A stretch of 64,000 nucleotides of DNA from Cylicocyclus nassatus (GCA_958299035.1 CATQJL010000305.1:32253733-32317732), one strand, 5' to 3'. Shown: positions 24,169 through 34,756, numbered from the stretch's first letter. Notes: a model not told the origin generated them from the sequence alone. Numbers and translations: made by a program.

Positions 24169-24592
24169 AATTTCAATGGTTGCGCTTTCATCAACCATTA
24201 TTTATGCTAAAGAAAAACAATCAGGCTCAAATTTCTGCTATGTGTAGTACGAGGCCTCACCTTCCAATCCATATATAAAAAAATCCGAAAAATCCTTTTG
24301 AAGGTAAGTTAATGGGGTGTGGCACTCTCCCTCAAAAGCTGTGGCCGCCACAGCTTTTAAAGGGGGGGGGGAGTGTCACACCACATTGACTTACCTTTAC
24401 TCAAACGAAAGCCTTTTTCACACTAGTTTAATGAGTCTTCCTTCCCCTCTTCAATGTAGCATTTGCTCCCCAAAGCGCGTCTTCTAGGAAAAGATGCAGC
24501 GGATTTTGTGAATATGCGCTGAAGTACGGTAATTAATTTCAATGGTTGCGCTTTCATCAACCATTATTTATGCTAAAGAAAAACAATCAGGC
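24169..24592 (+). repeat. 58-base direct repeat 366 bases apart
   Basis: The block beginning AATTTCAATGGTTGCGC and ending AACAATCAGGC occurs at 24169-24226 and again, apparently identical, at 24535-24592. The sequence between the copies includes the hairpin module at 24301-24399. The arrangement could come from unequal repair or a duplication around an insertion. Confidence 0.85.
24301..24399. repeat. Hairpin module (GGTAAGTTAATGGGGTGTGG)
   Basis: AAGGTAAGTTAATGGGGTGTG pairs with CACACCACATTGACTTACCTT. The inner halves AAAAGCTGTGG and CCACAGCTTTT pair too, then a run of G follows. It is the best preserved copy of the module also seen at 15556, 43062 and, altered, 11528. Confidence 0.65.
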
Positions 24593-24973
24593 AGAGAAAA
24601 GGGTTACTATGCCAATCGTTGCCACAAAGAAGCTCTCGCTTTCCTTTCAAATACTGCTCATTTGGCATGCGAATCCCTCCGACGAATCAGCTGCAGAAAG
24701 AGGTTCTTCAGGCAAGTAACTCAGATAATCGTCGGGGGCAGGCGCTCCCGACGATTTCTGCAAACTCGCGCTCTGCAAGCGGCCAGCAGAATTTTGGGGC
24801 GTGGCCAAAACTTCAGCGAGCGGTACTTCCTTTATTGTTTAATGTTCTGCCAGCGGGCAGCAACACAGAATTTTCTGCAGGCGCTCGCCAAATGATCTCT
24901 TTCAGCGAGCGCTGGTCAAATTTTCAGCTGGCGCTCGGACGGCTTCTAAGCAGTTTCGGGCGTACGCCGAATA

Positions 24974-25008
24974 AAAGTGAGACTCTACATGGCAGGGGTT
25001 TCATCGAT
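24974..25008 (+). promoter_or_regulatory. Putative proximal promoter of SL RNA copy 1
   Basis: The 35 bases before the leader are well conserved with those before copy 2: GAGACTCT, then TGGCAGGGGT and TCATCG, against AAGACTCT, TGGCAGAGGT and TCACCG. snRNA-type proximal elements lie in this region in nematode SL genes, but the exact element cannot be assigned by eye. Confidence 0.4.
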
Positions 25009-25131
25009 GGTTTAATTACTCAAGTTTGAGGTACTTTCTCTAAGCGGAAAGTACCTGGGGGCTACGGTCCTCCAAGAAAGACCGTGCGGCCCTCAAAAAT
25101 TTTGCATATTCTCGCGGAAAGTCCGCGAGAA
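25009..25131 (+). ncRNA. Spliced-leader RNA gene, copy 1 (SL1-like)
   Basis: The first 22 bases, 25009-25030, equal C. elegans SL1 (starts GGTTTAATTAC, ends CAAGTTTGAG) except T for C at position 12. A GT donor (GTACTT) follows at once, as in every SL RNA. Downstream, GGTACTTTC pairs with GAAAGTACC, then TACGGTC with GACCGTG, giving the first two hairpins. A single-stranded AAAAATTTTGC (25095-25105) fits an Sm-binding site (family consensus AAUUUUUGG; the last bases differ). The 3' hairpin TTCTCGCGGA-AAG-TCCGCGAGAA (25109-25131) is perfect. The order leader, donor, hairpins, Sm site, 3' hairpin is the diagnostic layout of nematode SL RNAs. Its role would be to donate the capped leader in trans to mRNA 5' ends. 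The total of about 123 nt is slightly longer than usual. Confidence 0.85.
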
Positions 25132-25454
25132 TGCGGCCACTGCGCCGCAGCTAATCTATAAGGAAACCGCAATTGTTCTTCAAGCATTCTTCTGAAATTT
25201 CGCTGAAATTCTTCCAAATATCTGCAGGCGGACCGCAAGAAATCAGCGAACTATTTTTCCGGTGCCCGCCCGCCCATAATTCGCATGGGCGCCTGCCCCC
25301 GGCGATTATCTGAGTAAGTTGTAACAGAATTTTTGTTTTTTTTTTTGAATTGCAACTTTCAGATGTTAACAAATTCCTTCTTTTCATTTTGCCATAATCT
25401 TGTTGATACATCATTTTGAATAGCATTGCCCGTTTATGTGTTTTTTCAAGGGTT

Positions 25455-26036
25455 GCTCACCGAGGGCAGGCGGTCCGCAAACTCGCGCTTTTCTGCAAGT
25501 GGTCAGCAGAATTTTGGGGCATGGCCAAACCTTCAGCGGGCGGCACTTCCTTTACGGTCGCATATGCTGCCAGCGGGCAGCAATACAGCATTTTTTGCAA
25601 GCGCTCGGCAAATAATTTCTTTCAGCGAGCGCTGGCCAAACTTTCAGCAAGCGCTCGGACTCTTTTTACGCATTTTCGGGCGTACGTCGAGCACAGGTAA
25701 GACTCTGTGTGGCAGAGGTGTCACCGTTGGTTTAATTACTCAAGTTTAAGGTACTTTCTTTCAGCGGAAAGTACCTGGGGGCTGCGCGGTCCTCCACAAA
25801 GGACCGTGCGGCCCCCGAAAATTTTGCATATTCTCGCGGAAAGTCCGCGAGAATGCGGCCACTGCGCCGCAGCTAATCTATGAGTAGACCGCGATTGTTC
25901 TCCAAGCATTCGTCTAAAATTTCGCTGAAATTATTCCAAATTTCTGCAGGCGGACCGCAAGAAATCAGCAAACTATTTTTCCGGTGCGCGCTTGCTCAAA
26001 ATTCGCATGTTCGCCTGCCCCCGGCGATTATCTGAG
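25455..26036 (+). mobile_element. Second SL RNA cassette, left end altered
   Basis: The right end GCCTGCCCCCGGCGATTATC TGAG is identical to cassette 1, and the body aligns throughout. The left end is changed (CTCACCGAGGGCAGGCGGTCCG), keeping GGGCAGGCG but not GATAATCG. The start-to-start distance of the two leaders is 720 bases. The mutated left end would make this copy immobile if the termini matter. Confidence 0.55.
25729..25853 (+). ncRNA. Spliced-leader RNA gene, copy 2 (variant leader)
   Basis: The leader at 25729-25750 has the same T at position 12 and an additional A for G at position 20 (ends AAGTTTAAG). The donor GTACTT, the GGTACTTTC/GAAAGTACC hairpin, the GCGGTCC/GGACCGTGC hairpin, AAAATTTTGC (25818-25827) and the perfect hairpin TTCTCGCGGA/TCCGCGAGAA (25831-25853) are all kept. 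Differences from copy 1 in the second hairpin are partly compensatory (GCGCGGTCC with GGACCGTGCG), which argues for selection on the RNA. Either a functional variant or a decaying copy is possible. Confidence 0.8.
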
Positions 26037-26340
26037 GTTGCAACGACTCCGTTTTGTTTTCGTCCCCATAGTGACAAAGTTTGCCTTTTCGCTAAGATAT
26101 GAAAACTTAGACACCAGCTGACGAGACCGCTGACGGGAAAATGAAATTGCTGGATCACATCGATTCGAAGCGGAACACCCATAGCATCGGTAGGGACTAT
26201 TGCCATGGAGGACGACAACAGCTAACAGAAACAGATAAACCGGTAATACGATGGCGGTAACAACGGTAATGTAGGGCTAAATTTTGAGCAAAAACCTGAA
26301 AACATGGTTAGGATTTAAATTTAGGATTAGTTTGTCACCA
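26036..26340. other. Spacer between SL units and ABC relict
   Basis: No gene is seen. Short frames on the minus strand (25973-26218) run into the SL cassette and have no support. Confidence 0.4.
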
Positions 26341-26344
26341 TGCT

Positions 26345-27310
26345 ATGAATATCCTTAGTTTTAGGCATATCCGAGATCTTGTTGATGGTGGTCCCAAACG
26401 AATAAGCACTCTCAACCACATTTTCGCGCTATTGAGATATTGCCAATATCATTGGTTCTGGTTTGCTCTAGGCTTTGTTTTTCTAGTCATCTATGTAGTT
26501 GGTGATTACAATAGTTCATCAAGAAATCGACTTCTTTGACATAATGAAATCTGGTATGCCCTGCTTTTCTGTTTTCTATCTCCTTTGCTTTCTGATTTGC
26601 TCCATTCAGTTATTTTCTTAAGCAAAATGGTATCTCGTTTGACATCTGACTGCCAGACAATGTCCTCAACAGTTTCAACAATCTTGAACGTGTTTATGAG
26701 GAACGGTGTCATACTCATCTGAGCTATGGACTTGTTGGTGATTATCTCTGGTAATTGCATACGGTTATGTGGAATTTTATGATGTTTCAAGGTGATTCCT
26801 TGCGATTCCCCTTGTTGGCTCACCAAGTGGTATGGTGCATATTACGATGTGAGCTTTTATTTTTTGTGTGAGTCCAGTTTCGTTATCTTGCGAGTCATCG
26901 GATTCCGAGATTATCTTCGCAGAAATTGTCGGAAAAGACTCAGACAACCATTGCTGATGCAAATCAGATTGCTGAAGAGGTTTTGTCCACTATGCGAATA
27001 GTGAGGTAAGATTCTGCATATTTATCGAAATCATGGGAGAAATGTTTCTTCCAGATCGTCTGCTTGTGAGCGACGAGAGGCGGATCGATTTGAAAATAAG
27101 CTTGGGGACATGTTGAGAATGAACAGGTAAAAGTGGGTTTGCTCGAATTCTTTTGGATAGCACATGTTGACTTTGTCCTTTGGTTGAAATATGCGTTGTT
27201 TCAGGGCCATCGCTTATATGGGTTATTCAAAGAATACAGAGTTTTGCGACAATGCCATTTTGGTAGCCGTACTGTTCTACGGAGGACATCCAGTCATGTC
27301 AAGCAAATAA
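26345..27310 (+). pseudogene. Half ABC transporter relict (HAF/TAPL, ABCB9-like)
   Basis: Exon pieces read like the membrane domain of nematode HAF / vertebrate TAPL half transporters, which move peptides across lysosomal membranes. In order: ALLRYCQYHWFWF (26345-26500), IVHQEIDFFD (26514-26553), SRLTSDCQTMSSTV (from 26633), FVPLVG-type text to TKWYGAYYD (ending 26848), KLSEKTQTTIADANQIAEEV (26923-27005), SSACERREADRF (27055-27126) and AIAYMGYSKNTEFCDNAI to a TAA at 27308. Introns 26849-26922 (74 nt), 27006-27054 (49 nt) and 27127-27204 (78 nt) have GT..AG borders and keep phase. Damage: a missing block after the first helix, a TGA near 26720, frame changes near 26800, and no nucleotide-binding domain before the MITE at 27480. 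It is probably a pseudogene, although distant exons cannot be excluded. Confidence 0.7.
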
Positions 27311-27479
27311 TGAATAACTCTTTCCCAACTTGCCGATTGCCCGAACTCTATCTCCAGCATCAGCATTAGCGAGCGGTTGCTTGATTACAGTCCCTATTCG
27401 TTTAAAAACTGTTTTCCCTTTTCTTTTTAGACATTGCTGTGTTTCAAGTGAAAGTGACTTCAAAAGCCTATCTTATATA

Positions 27480-28153
27480 CAGGGTGTCCCAAAAAAATGT
27501 ATCGAACGTTTGATCGTTGATATCTCTCTTCTGAAGAAGCCTTCTTCCTTGCTTCAGGTACCAATCTGTAGAACTGGCTTCAACTTAGATTATAGAACGA
27601 ATCACCCATCTCTCTTCATTACTGTAGGATTACGGTAGAAACTTGAAACAAATGTTGTCGATGTGGAAAAAGCTGCCGTTTGAAAATTTTTCCAAAAAAA
27701 TGTGAAAAACTTGTGTATTGGGGTTTTTCTGGACGCTGAGTTCAATACTCAACTATTCATAAAATTACGAAGCTTTCTAAACGGTGTAACCGCACTTTTT
27801 AGGAACATTGAAAAAATGGCCGCTACCTCTTACCTGGCATAACTCTTCGATGAAGCATCATAATAAATTGGGAACTTTGCAGTTATAACCAGCAACTCTA
27901 CTTAGCCTAGTGTAAAAGTTTTCAGGCTGTTTAAATCCTTTCTGGGGCAAAATATGGCAATTCATTGCTTAAAACCCTCTTTGAAGTTTCTACTGTAATT
28001 ATACAGTAACGAAGAGAGATGAGTGATTCGTTTTATAATGCAAATCTAAGTTGAAGCCAGCTCTACAGATTGGTACCTGAAGCAAGGAAGAAGACTTCTT
28101 CAGAAGAGAGATATCAACGATCAAACGTTCGATACATTTTTTGAAACACCCTG
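27480..28153. mobile_element. Mariner-type MITE
   Basis: TA-CAGGGTGTCCCAAAAAAATG and CATTTTTTGAAACACCCTG-TA form the ends. The subterminal AACGTTTGATCGTTGATATC has its inverse at about 28100-28125. Arms of about 100 bases or more match inverted. It lies directly downstream of the ABC relict and directly upstream of a Helentron remnant. Confidence 0.8.
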
Positions 28154-28154
28154 T

Positions 28155-28437
28155 ATGAAGCTGAATGTCTGTTTGTCTGTATGTCTGTATGTCTGTATGT
28201 ACGTATGTTCCGAATAGAAATTTTTATTTCTGAACCGATCCGGACCAAACTTGTCACACATACACCTCGGGCCCCGGCGGGTGTCATAGGCTACTTTTCG
28301 TATCGATCGATATCGATTTTATCGATTTTTTGCAAAATTTGGGCTACGGGGCTGGGAGTGCACAGGGGGGTAATAGAGCATGCTGATTACGAATATAATA
28401 ATGACAGGGCCGGGCGGAGCCGGGTAAGTCAACTAGT
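28155..28437 (+). mobile_element. Helentron-like non-autonomous element (short)
   Basis: It starts AAGCTGAATGTCTGTTTGTC, continues with TGTATGTC repeats and GAACCGATCCGGACCAAACTTG, and ends GCGGAGCCGGGTAAGTCAAC-TAG. These features are typical of Helentron/Helitron2 non-autonomous elements of invertebrates. It carries one GGGGCTGGGAG unit, against several in the 48-kb relative. Confidence 0.7.
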
Positions 28438-28439
28438 AG

Positions 28440-30640
28440 TAAATATGTTTGAGCGAGGTGCGATCTTAGTCGCTTGTGACAAGCCTCTACCGCAAGCCCG
28501 AGGTTTTCAGCCACCTTTCGCGTTGGTTTTTCAAGCTAGGCGCGGCAGGTGAGATAACACACAGCCTGTATATTTGATTGAGCTGTTAGTGTGTCTGTGC
28601 TAAGTTGAACCATGTAAGCAAGGAGGGGAGGGGGTAGAAAATGGGGGGGGGGGGTCGTGCCGGGGGTCGTATCCGGCGGTCGTGTGCCACACCCCCCGCT
28701 TGACCTGCGTATATCTTGTATAAGCGCGTTACCATGTTTTGGCAGGAAGGAATTCTCAGGAGCTAACCGGTCATGTTCCAACATGATAGACGTGACATTT
28801 GATATACACAGGGTGTACCAAAAGTAAGTACACACTTTTTATTCGTTGCTATTTCTTCTTCCACAAAACATTTGGTTAGCTAAGCGCGTAGAGCAGGCTT
28901 AAGCAGTAAACTTAGATTTGTAGTATGGAACGAAACACTCATCGCTCTTTATTGCCGTAGGATTACGGTAGAAAGTTGAGGAACGATCAATCCCTATTCT
29001 TAGCTGAAAATGGATACTTAGCAAGCTAGAGCTTGGAGACTCCTATCAAGTCAAACAGAGTCGCTGATCATGAATGTGAAGTTCGCAATTTACCAAAAAA
29101 ATTATTTTATAAGTTTTGCCAAGTAAACCGCAACAACTTTTCTTCAGTGCTTTTCGAGAATCTATTCAATCTACAGTAAGTTTCGGCCCGCTTTAGGCGG
29201 AAATTGGATTGGCGGGAGTCCGCCTCGCAACAGCTCGCGCCGTTTCGCAGCTACAGTATATCCTATCGTGCTGAGAACCCATGTCTGCGTCTCTTCAATC
29301 TCCTTAGTCTTTGCTTGGCAAAATGCCAGCGCTAGGCGCTCGCGAAGCCTCCAGCGATGCGCATGCGCTGCTCCACGTAGAATCACTCGCCTAATCCGGG
29401 ATGAAACCGACTGTATATGAAATGCGTAAAGACTTTCAGCAAGGTTGTCTAAAGGAGTTAGCATTTTTCAAAAAAACTGCTACACAACTTTCCAAGCTTT
29501 TTGGGACCTTCTATGGATGGCCTATTTCAAAATGGCGCTATATGCTGGAAGCTCCAACAAAACAGTACCTGAGCGATTGATGATTTAGTGATTTATCAGT
29601 GATCTGATCCACCCTTACCGACAATTTTATAATATAAACAGATTTCAATCTGAATCCCATGTTGTGTTATTTCAAAAGCTGCAAAAATTTGAATGGAAGT
29701 GTTTACTATTCTTTTGTTGAGTTAATCGTGTGTATCTTACATAATGTTTGTCGAGAACATTCTTATGCTTTGTGAGTAGGAGTTTGACTCTTACTATATT
29801 CATATGGCCCTGTACTTCAGTTACCATTTATACGGTTCCGACTCATTTAAATTGTGGAAGATAGCAAGAGAGAAATCTTTGAATTCTTGATCAATACGGC
29901 GCTTCCTCGTGTCGCGGCTCGCACGATGCAAGCCCCTCGATTCAGGTGCCGGGAGACTGCATGCCGCTAAATCGGGCGCGCTATTACATTCGCGCCTGGA
30001 CCTCTCCTCGCTGGGGGCGTCGCCAAGTTGAGGGGTATATGAGGCCGCCCAACTGGCGGCATATGCCTCTCTGATTTTCGACCTCGTTTCAAATTATTTT
30101 CTGATTCCGCAAGTTTTCCTTATTGACTGTGCTTGGCAGCTCCTTCGGTAAACTCCCGCAGATGGAGACTTGTTTTGGCGGTTGAGCAAGTGATTGTTGA
30201 TATAACTCTTGGATTGTGCTGCACTGACGTGCGAGGAAAGTTTAGAGCATTTATGTAAAGGTTGACAACGAGAGCGGAGAGGGCTCGTACCTTTCCTACG
30301 CGGAGGCCAGAGTAGGCGGTCAACCCTGTTGGATTCCCCTGACATCATGTACTAGAACTAGTTTGGTGATTGTCGGTGGCTTGAGACGAGGCGGACTCGT
30401 CCCGTATATAATTTTCTTTTTAGTTTAGGTGTTTTCGTAGTTTAGTTTCTTTTTAATGTAGTTTCTGTTTTAAGGATAAATGTATGCAATCTAGCCGCGC
30501 GTCATGTTGTCAGGCAGTGGGGCAGTTGGATGGACGCGCCGGAGTAGCTAACCGGCGCTAGGTTTGTAAGCAGTAGGTGCAGGGTTGTGCAGGCAGTCGA
30601 GCGAGGCAAAGGGGTGCTGAGCCCACCGAGCCGCAACACC
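28440..30640. other. Stretch with element fragments only
   Basis: It contains a right-end fragment of the CCAGGGTCAA family (GTGTGCCACACCCCCCGCTTGAC, 28690) and a single mariner-type end at 28809 (ACAGGGTGTACCAAAAG) without a partner. A GC-rich patch lies at 29890-30060 and another around 30500-30640. No gene is recognised. Confidence 0.4.
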
Positions 30641-30654
30641 GCGTGTATTGCGCA

Positions 30655-31645
30655 ACAGAGTTGATACCCTAGACCTGCTCGACTACAGGAAATTCAGAGG
30701 GCGTTTTCGTCCAAGTCGATGTGGATTTCATAACTTACTAGCGTTGTTGCACGAAGATTTATCGCTCGACAACAAGGACTGCAGCTGTCATAAGCTCGCC
30801 ATCTTCCTAGAACATGTGGGAAGCGCTAATATGCAGGTACACATATCTGCTTACAGAATGTGGCTCCATCACATTGTAACTTCAGCGGAAAACAGTCATT
30901 AACTTAGGCTGTTCACAGCCGACAGTCTCCCGCATTGTCGCGCAGGTATCGGATGTATTACATCGAAGAAAAAACGAGTTTATCAAATAACCAAATAAAA
31001 ACGAGCAATGCAACATCCAAAGAATTAGTTGGATTATGCACTTATTGCACTGTAGGCTATGTTTCTAGATTTTATGAGTTGTGTAGGATTCCCTATGTCA
31101 TCGGAGCTTTGGACGGTCCCCACAAAAAAATTCTGGCGCCAGGAGTATGCGAAGATAACTACGTCAACAGACAAGATCCAGTTGACAATGAAAACATGCA
31201 ATCAGCTTTACACATTCAGAAAAGCTTTCCATTCTGTAAATATGAGAACGATATGTGGTACTGAACACCGTTTTATTGGTTAATTCTTACCAGGGCGAGT
31301 TCACGATCTCGCATAATTGACAAAACTTGCCACTCTTCTGGCACTTCACAATCAACTTATTTTTCAGATATTCCGTAGCAGTGCACTAAACAGGGATTTT
31401 GTGATAGGAAGAAAGACAGGCATTCTCCTTGCAGATAGCGCGTATAATTTGGAAAGATTTTTTCTAAAGCCCATATCAAGAGATGACAAAACGTTGGCAA
31501 CTACATTATCAACTAGCATCCGACCTTTATGAAAAGGAACTTTAGAAGTACGATTTACGGAAGCACTTTGTAGAGGCAAGATTATCATAGAGAATGCGTT
31601 TGGATCGTTAGAAAGGCAGCTTTCGTCATTACACACAGAACTAAG
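30655..31645 (+). pseudogene. PIF/Harbinger transposase relict (plus strand)
   Basis: Pieces of a DDE transposase appear in order. First an N-terminal helical part (RKFRGRFRPSRCGFHNLLAL), then a helix-turn-helix (GCSQPTVSRIVAQVSDVL, near 30908-30965), then YVIGALDGPHK with the first catalytic Asp (near 31100). ILLADSAYNLERF gives the second Asp (near 31430) and IIENAFGSLERQ the Glu (near 31590). Frames change between pieces and there are stops. One gap ending TTTTTCAG|ATATTCCG (near 31368) may be an intron. The enzyme would cut at TWA target sites. This copy cannot encode a full protein as it stands. Confidence 0.75.
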
Positions 31646-32206
31646 GGATCGTTCAGACCGCGCACAAAGGCGCACAAAGGCGCACGAAGGCGCCGGAACT
31701 GCCAAAGCGCAGGGATTTGCCGGCAAAGTGCCATATTGGAATACGCGTGAAATACAGCGCGCGTTGTGCACGTATGTTAGTCACAAGTAGCTCCACGTTA
31801 CATATCTATTTTCGTTTGCAATTAGTGCTTGACTGCACGGATCAATCGACTTTGCGTCTGTTCTTTTTTGTTCTTACGTTACAATTACATGTATCTATAC
31901 TCTTTGTTTTTCCACCCTCAATGTAGCGTCAACTTCTTTCACGGATGTATCTCGAATTTCCATTTTACTTCGTTATCGCAAAGAAAATTTCTCTTGTTTT
32001 GTTATGATGTGTGTTTGTCAAGATAAACGAGACGAGACGAGACGCGCTATTACTCCTTCTAACTTTTCACTCAATGCTTACCGCCAATTTCATTGCTTCC
32101 ATTCTCCTTGCATTTCAAGCGTTATTGGCTGTGCACGGTCGTTATGCGCCTTTTTATCTTTTTTAATGAAGATCCAGTTTCAGTGTAGTCAATCGTCAGC
32201 TTTGAA

Positions 32207-32440
32207 ATGAGTCTCAACTTCCGTGAACTGCTAGCCCAGTTTGTCCAAGAAGAGCCTGCTATTTGGGATACGCGATGCAACGACTACCATTTGAAAATGA
32301 AGAGAGATGACGCCTGGGGAAGAGTTTTGAAAAAGTTCTTGGCCAGGAAGATAATCTGTGATTGTAAGTTGCTATGAGTCTAAGTTTCGAAACAGCACTC
32401 TTTCTTTCAGGGATTACTGCAAATTAATAAGTTAATGCAA
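32207..32440 (+). CDS. MADF-domain exon (Harbinger partner-like)
   Basis: From ATG 32207, 52 codons read as the first half of a MADF DNA-binding domain: FRELLAQFVQEEPAIWD, then NDYHLKMKRDDAWGRVLKKF, matching the family pattern of hydrophobic-x-P-x-hydrophobic-WD, DY and AW. It ends at a good donor (ATT|GTAAGT, 32364), followed 47 bases later by TTTCTTTCAG (32410). The continuation closes after six codons, so the domain is cut short. PIF/Harbinger elements often carry a Myb/SANT or MADF gene beside the transposase, which fits its position between two transposase relicts. It could also be a host MADF gene fragment. Confidence 0.6.
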
Positions 32441-32529
32441 ATCAATGCAATCCAGCTGCTCGAGGCTAGCCATATATCGCTTGTGCCCTTCTTGCTCCTC
32501 TTGTCAACATCTCCCGAGTCACAGGAGGA

Positions 32530-33061
32530 AAAGCTTCTTCATGCAGCTCTGAACTTCGTTTTTGAAAGATTTTGAGCAAATGCGTACGAGTGTCCTTAGA
32601 TGCTTGTACCGGTTATGATAGATTCCGTGACATCCCTGACAATCTCTGAAACAGTGCTCACTCCACATCCCATGTCTAGTGCAAAGGCCGTAAAGCTCGA
32701 ACATGAGGTCAACGCTTCACCTTAGATAGATCACTAGTCTATGGCGACCAACGATGGGGGCAGCGTGGAACCTCAGACGTTCTATACTATCTCCTATCCT
32801 TTGATAGAGGTTTTCGAACTCATCTGGCATAAGCCTGATGAAATCGAGAAAACCCTCTGGCTTACGCGTGACCAGATACTCATCGAAGAGGCGAAAGCGG
32901 ATTGAAAGGTGCCCACGGTGTTCTTGGCGCGCATATTGTCGTCTTTCTCTTGCAGTGGATTTCAAGTTCGCTACTGCCTCCTCCAGCACATGCAACCTCT
33001 CGAGCAGATTGGAATACTGTTGGAAAGCCATACTGCAACACGTCGAATTATCAAGTGGCAT
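32530..33061 (-). pseudogene. PIF/Harbinger transposase N-terminal part (minus strand)
   Basis: From ATG 33061 leftwards the frame encodes a predicted coiled-coil (LLERLHVLEEAVANLKS), then FLDFIRLMPDEFENLYQRIG and APIVGRHRLVIYLR, typical of the region before the DDE core. After a frame break near 32717, ALDMGCGVSTVSEIVRDV continues the helix-turn-helix. The catalytic Asp residues are absent, so the copy is truncated at its 3' side. It differs in sequence from the plus-strand relict and represents another Harbinger lineage. Confidence 0.65.
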
Positions 33062-33139
33062 TGCGAAGAACACAAAAACGCCGTAATTGATCACTGGACG
33101 TTTAAAGCTGCAGGGAAGAATCAAAGCAAAGATCAAAAA

Positions 33140-34740
33140 GGTTCAGTGTCTGTACAGAAAGCTACTTTCTTTTTTCTCAATTTTTATACCTAAAAGTTGT
33201 TTCTGTTTCTCTGCCTGAAAATGGTTCTCGTACGACCTGAGATTGCCTCACGTGGTGTGTGGAGCTTTTCTAAATTCCTGGCATTAGCATAGTTTCTATA
33301 TGTTCTTTAATCTCTACTATAAAATAATCTCTACTATAAAAGTGATTGGAGCCAAGTTGTACTCATTTCTAATGTATATAATTTGAAACCCTTTAAAAAT
33401 CGGCTGAGCTATTTGCAAATGCTGTATCAGCGGTTCGAGAAGACAAATGCCAACAGTGAAACAGTAACTCTGGATATTGCTCCTTTATCATGTAAATAGC
33501 GAATGTGAGAAGGGTGTTACTTTGAAAATTTCCGTTATGTCTTGCTTCATCTGAATCCCATTTTATTGATTTTTTTGTTGGGTTCGCGTTTTAGGTACCT
33601 ACAGGCTGACTGGATGGCCTGCACGGCATCGATGCTCTTTCTGAGTTACATGGAGCAAACTGAATTTTGACTAGATCCTATGATCCTGCTATAAGTCCTT
33701 CCGACAACGCCGGGGCGCAGAAGACGAATGAAGTTTGACAACTTTTGTGTGGCTCACAATAACTTCAATGTGAAATGATATATTCTTCCCCATTTCCCGC
33801 ATGCTGTGACCTTACCGGTGGGAGGCCATTGCTTTTGTATGTTAATTCGATCTGATTCTATTAACATTTTCTTCATACTTGTGCCAAAATGAAGCGAGTC
33901 AGATGTTAAGCCAAACATTTCATGTGTTTTCCTCCAGTGCAAATTAATTGTTTCCATTTGTTTTGATTCGCTTCGAGCTTTTTCACTCATACCCTTCCCA
34001 GAGTGTTATTATTGCTTTTTTCAAACTTTTCAGCCATCTTCCTCTTTTTTATAATTGAAGTTGTTTAGTACACTACTCCCATTCAGTTAAAGATTTAACA
34101 GTTAATTTTGTTTGCGAATATATTGCCTGCGTAGTTTAGAGCTTCGATATTTCAACATTTAACTCGGTAAATCGAATAGCGTGATTTAATCCGCATCTAG
34201 TAAAGCTTAGCAGTAATAACGCTACAGCTGCAAAAAATTTTCTCGGCGAGGTAGGAGCTCGCTTGAAATGCAAATCACCGACAAACTTGTCTAGCTTATT
34301 CGTGTTTCTCAACCATGGATGTTACATATGCACTGAAATGAGGATAGTGTGCTGTATTAGTGTGCGCCACATAGAGACGTTTTGCTAGAAAGTTCCCTAT
34401 GTTGATGCAGACTAAGCATGGTCTTTGTGTAAGGATTATAGTTTCCGATTACGGAACAGATTCCGTAAGCGTAATTTAATCTGCGTCAACCTCTCTCAGT
34501 ACGATCGTTTACACATCACCTTTCAATCATTATGACATCGTGGCCAATTAGTTCAATATGGATATTAGAAGACTACGTGATTACCATATGTGCTTAATCA
34601 GAATAAACAAATCACCCCTATAATTTATGCTCCAAAATTGAACCTTTCCTAATTGACCTTGCTCTTGAAAAACGTTAAGCCAACACGCTTAAACTTTTGA
34701 GGACAGTCTTCGCGTTGATTCGCTGTTGATGGGATGCTAC
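33140..34740. other. Stretch with one unassigned minus-strand frame
   Basis: A frame from ATG 33990 to 33754 (78 codons, rich in K, E and M) has a plausible start and no known match. It may be another leftover of the Harbinger element. The rest shows nothing clear. Confidence 0.3.
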
Positions 34741-34756
34741 TTGAGAGATGCTACCT

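Larger units (their letters stand above)
24720..25314 (+). mobile_element. TIR-bounded cassette carrying SL RNA unit 1
   Basis: The left end CTCAGATAATCGTCGGGGGC followed by AGGCG is matched by the inverse CGCCTGCCCCCGGCGATTATCTGAG at the right, 23 of 25 bases or better. The body of about 595 bases contains GCGCTC/GAGCGC-rich text, the SL RNA gene (25009-25131) and a tail with GCGGTCCGC. Flanking bases AAGTAA and TAAGTT give only a weak hint of target duplication. Two explanations fit: an SL RNA gene captured by a small DNA transposon, or an SL repeat unit whose ends happen to be inverted. A second, related unit follows 720 bases later with a changed left end. Confidence 0.6.

Noticed and set aside
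28450..28560. Possible continuation of the ABC transporter (text like LYRKPEVFSH)
   Set aside because: Only a few residues resemble the linker before the nucleotide-binding domain; no Walker A follows, so it was not joined to the relict.
30094..30348. Minus-strand frames suggesting a retrotransposon gag or RT fragment
   Set aside because: No zinc knuckle, RT or protease motif is visible in any frame.
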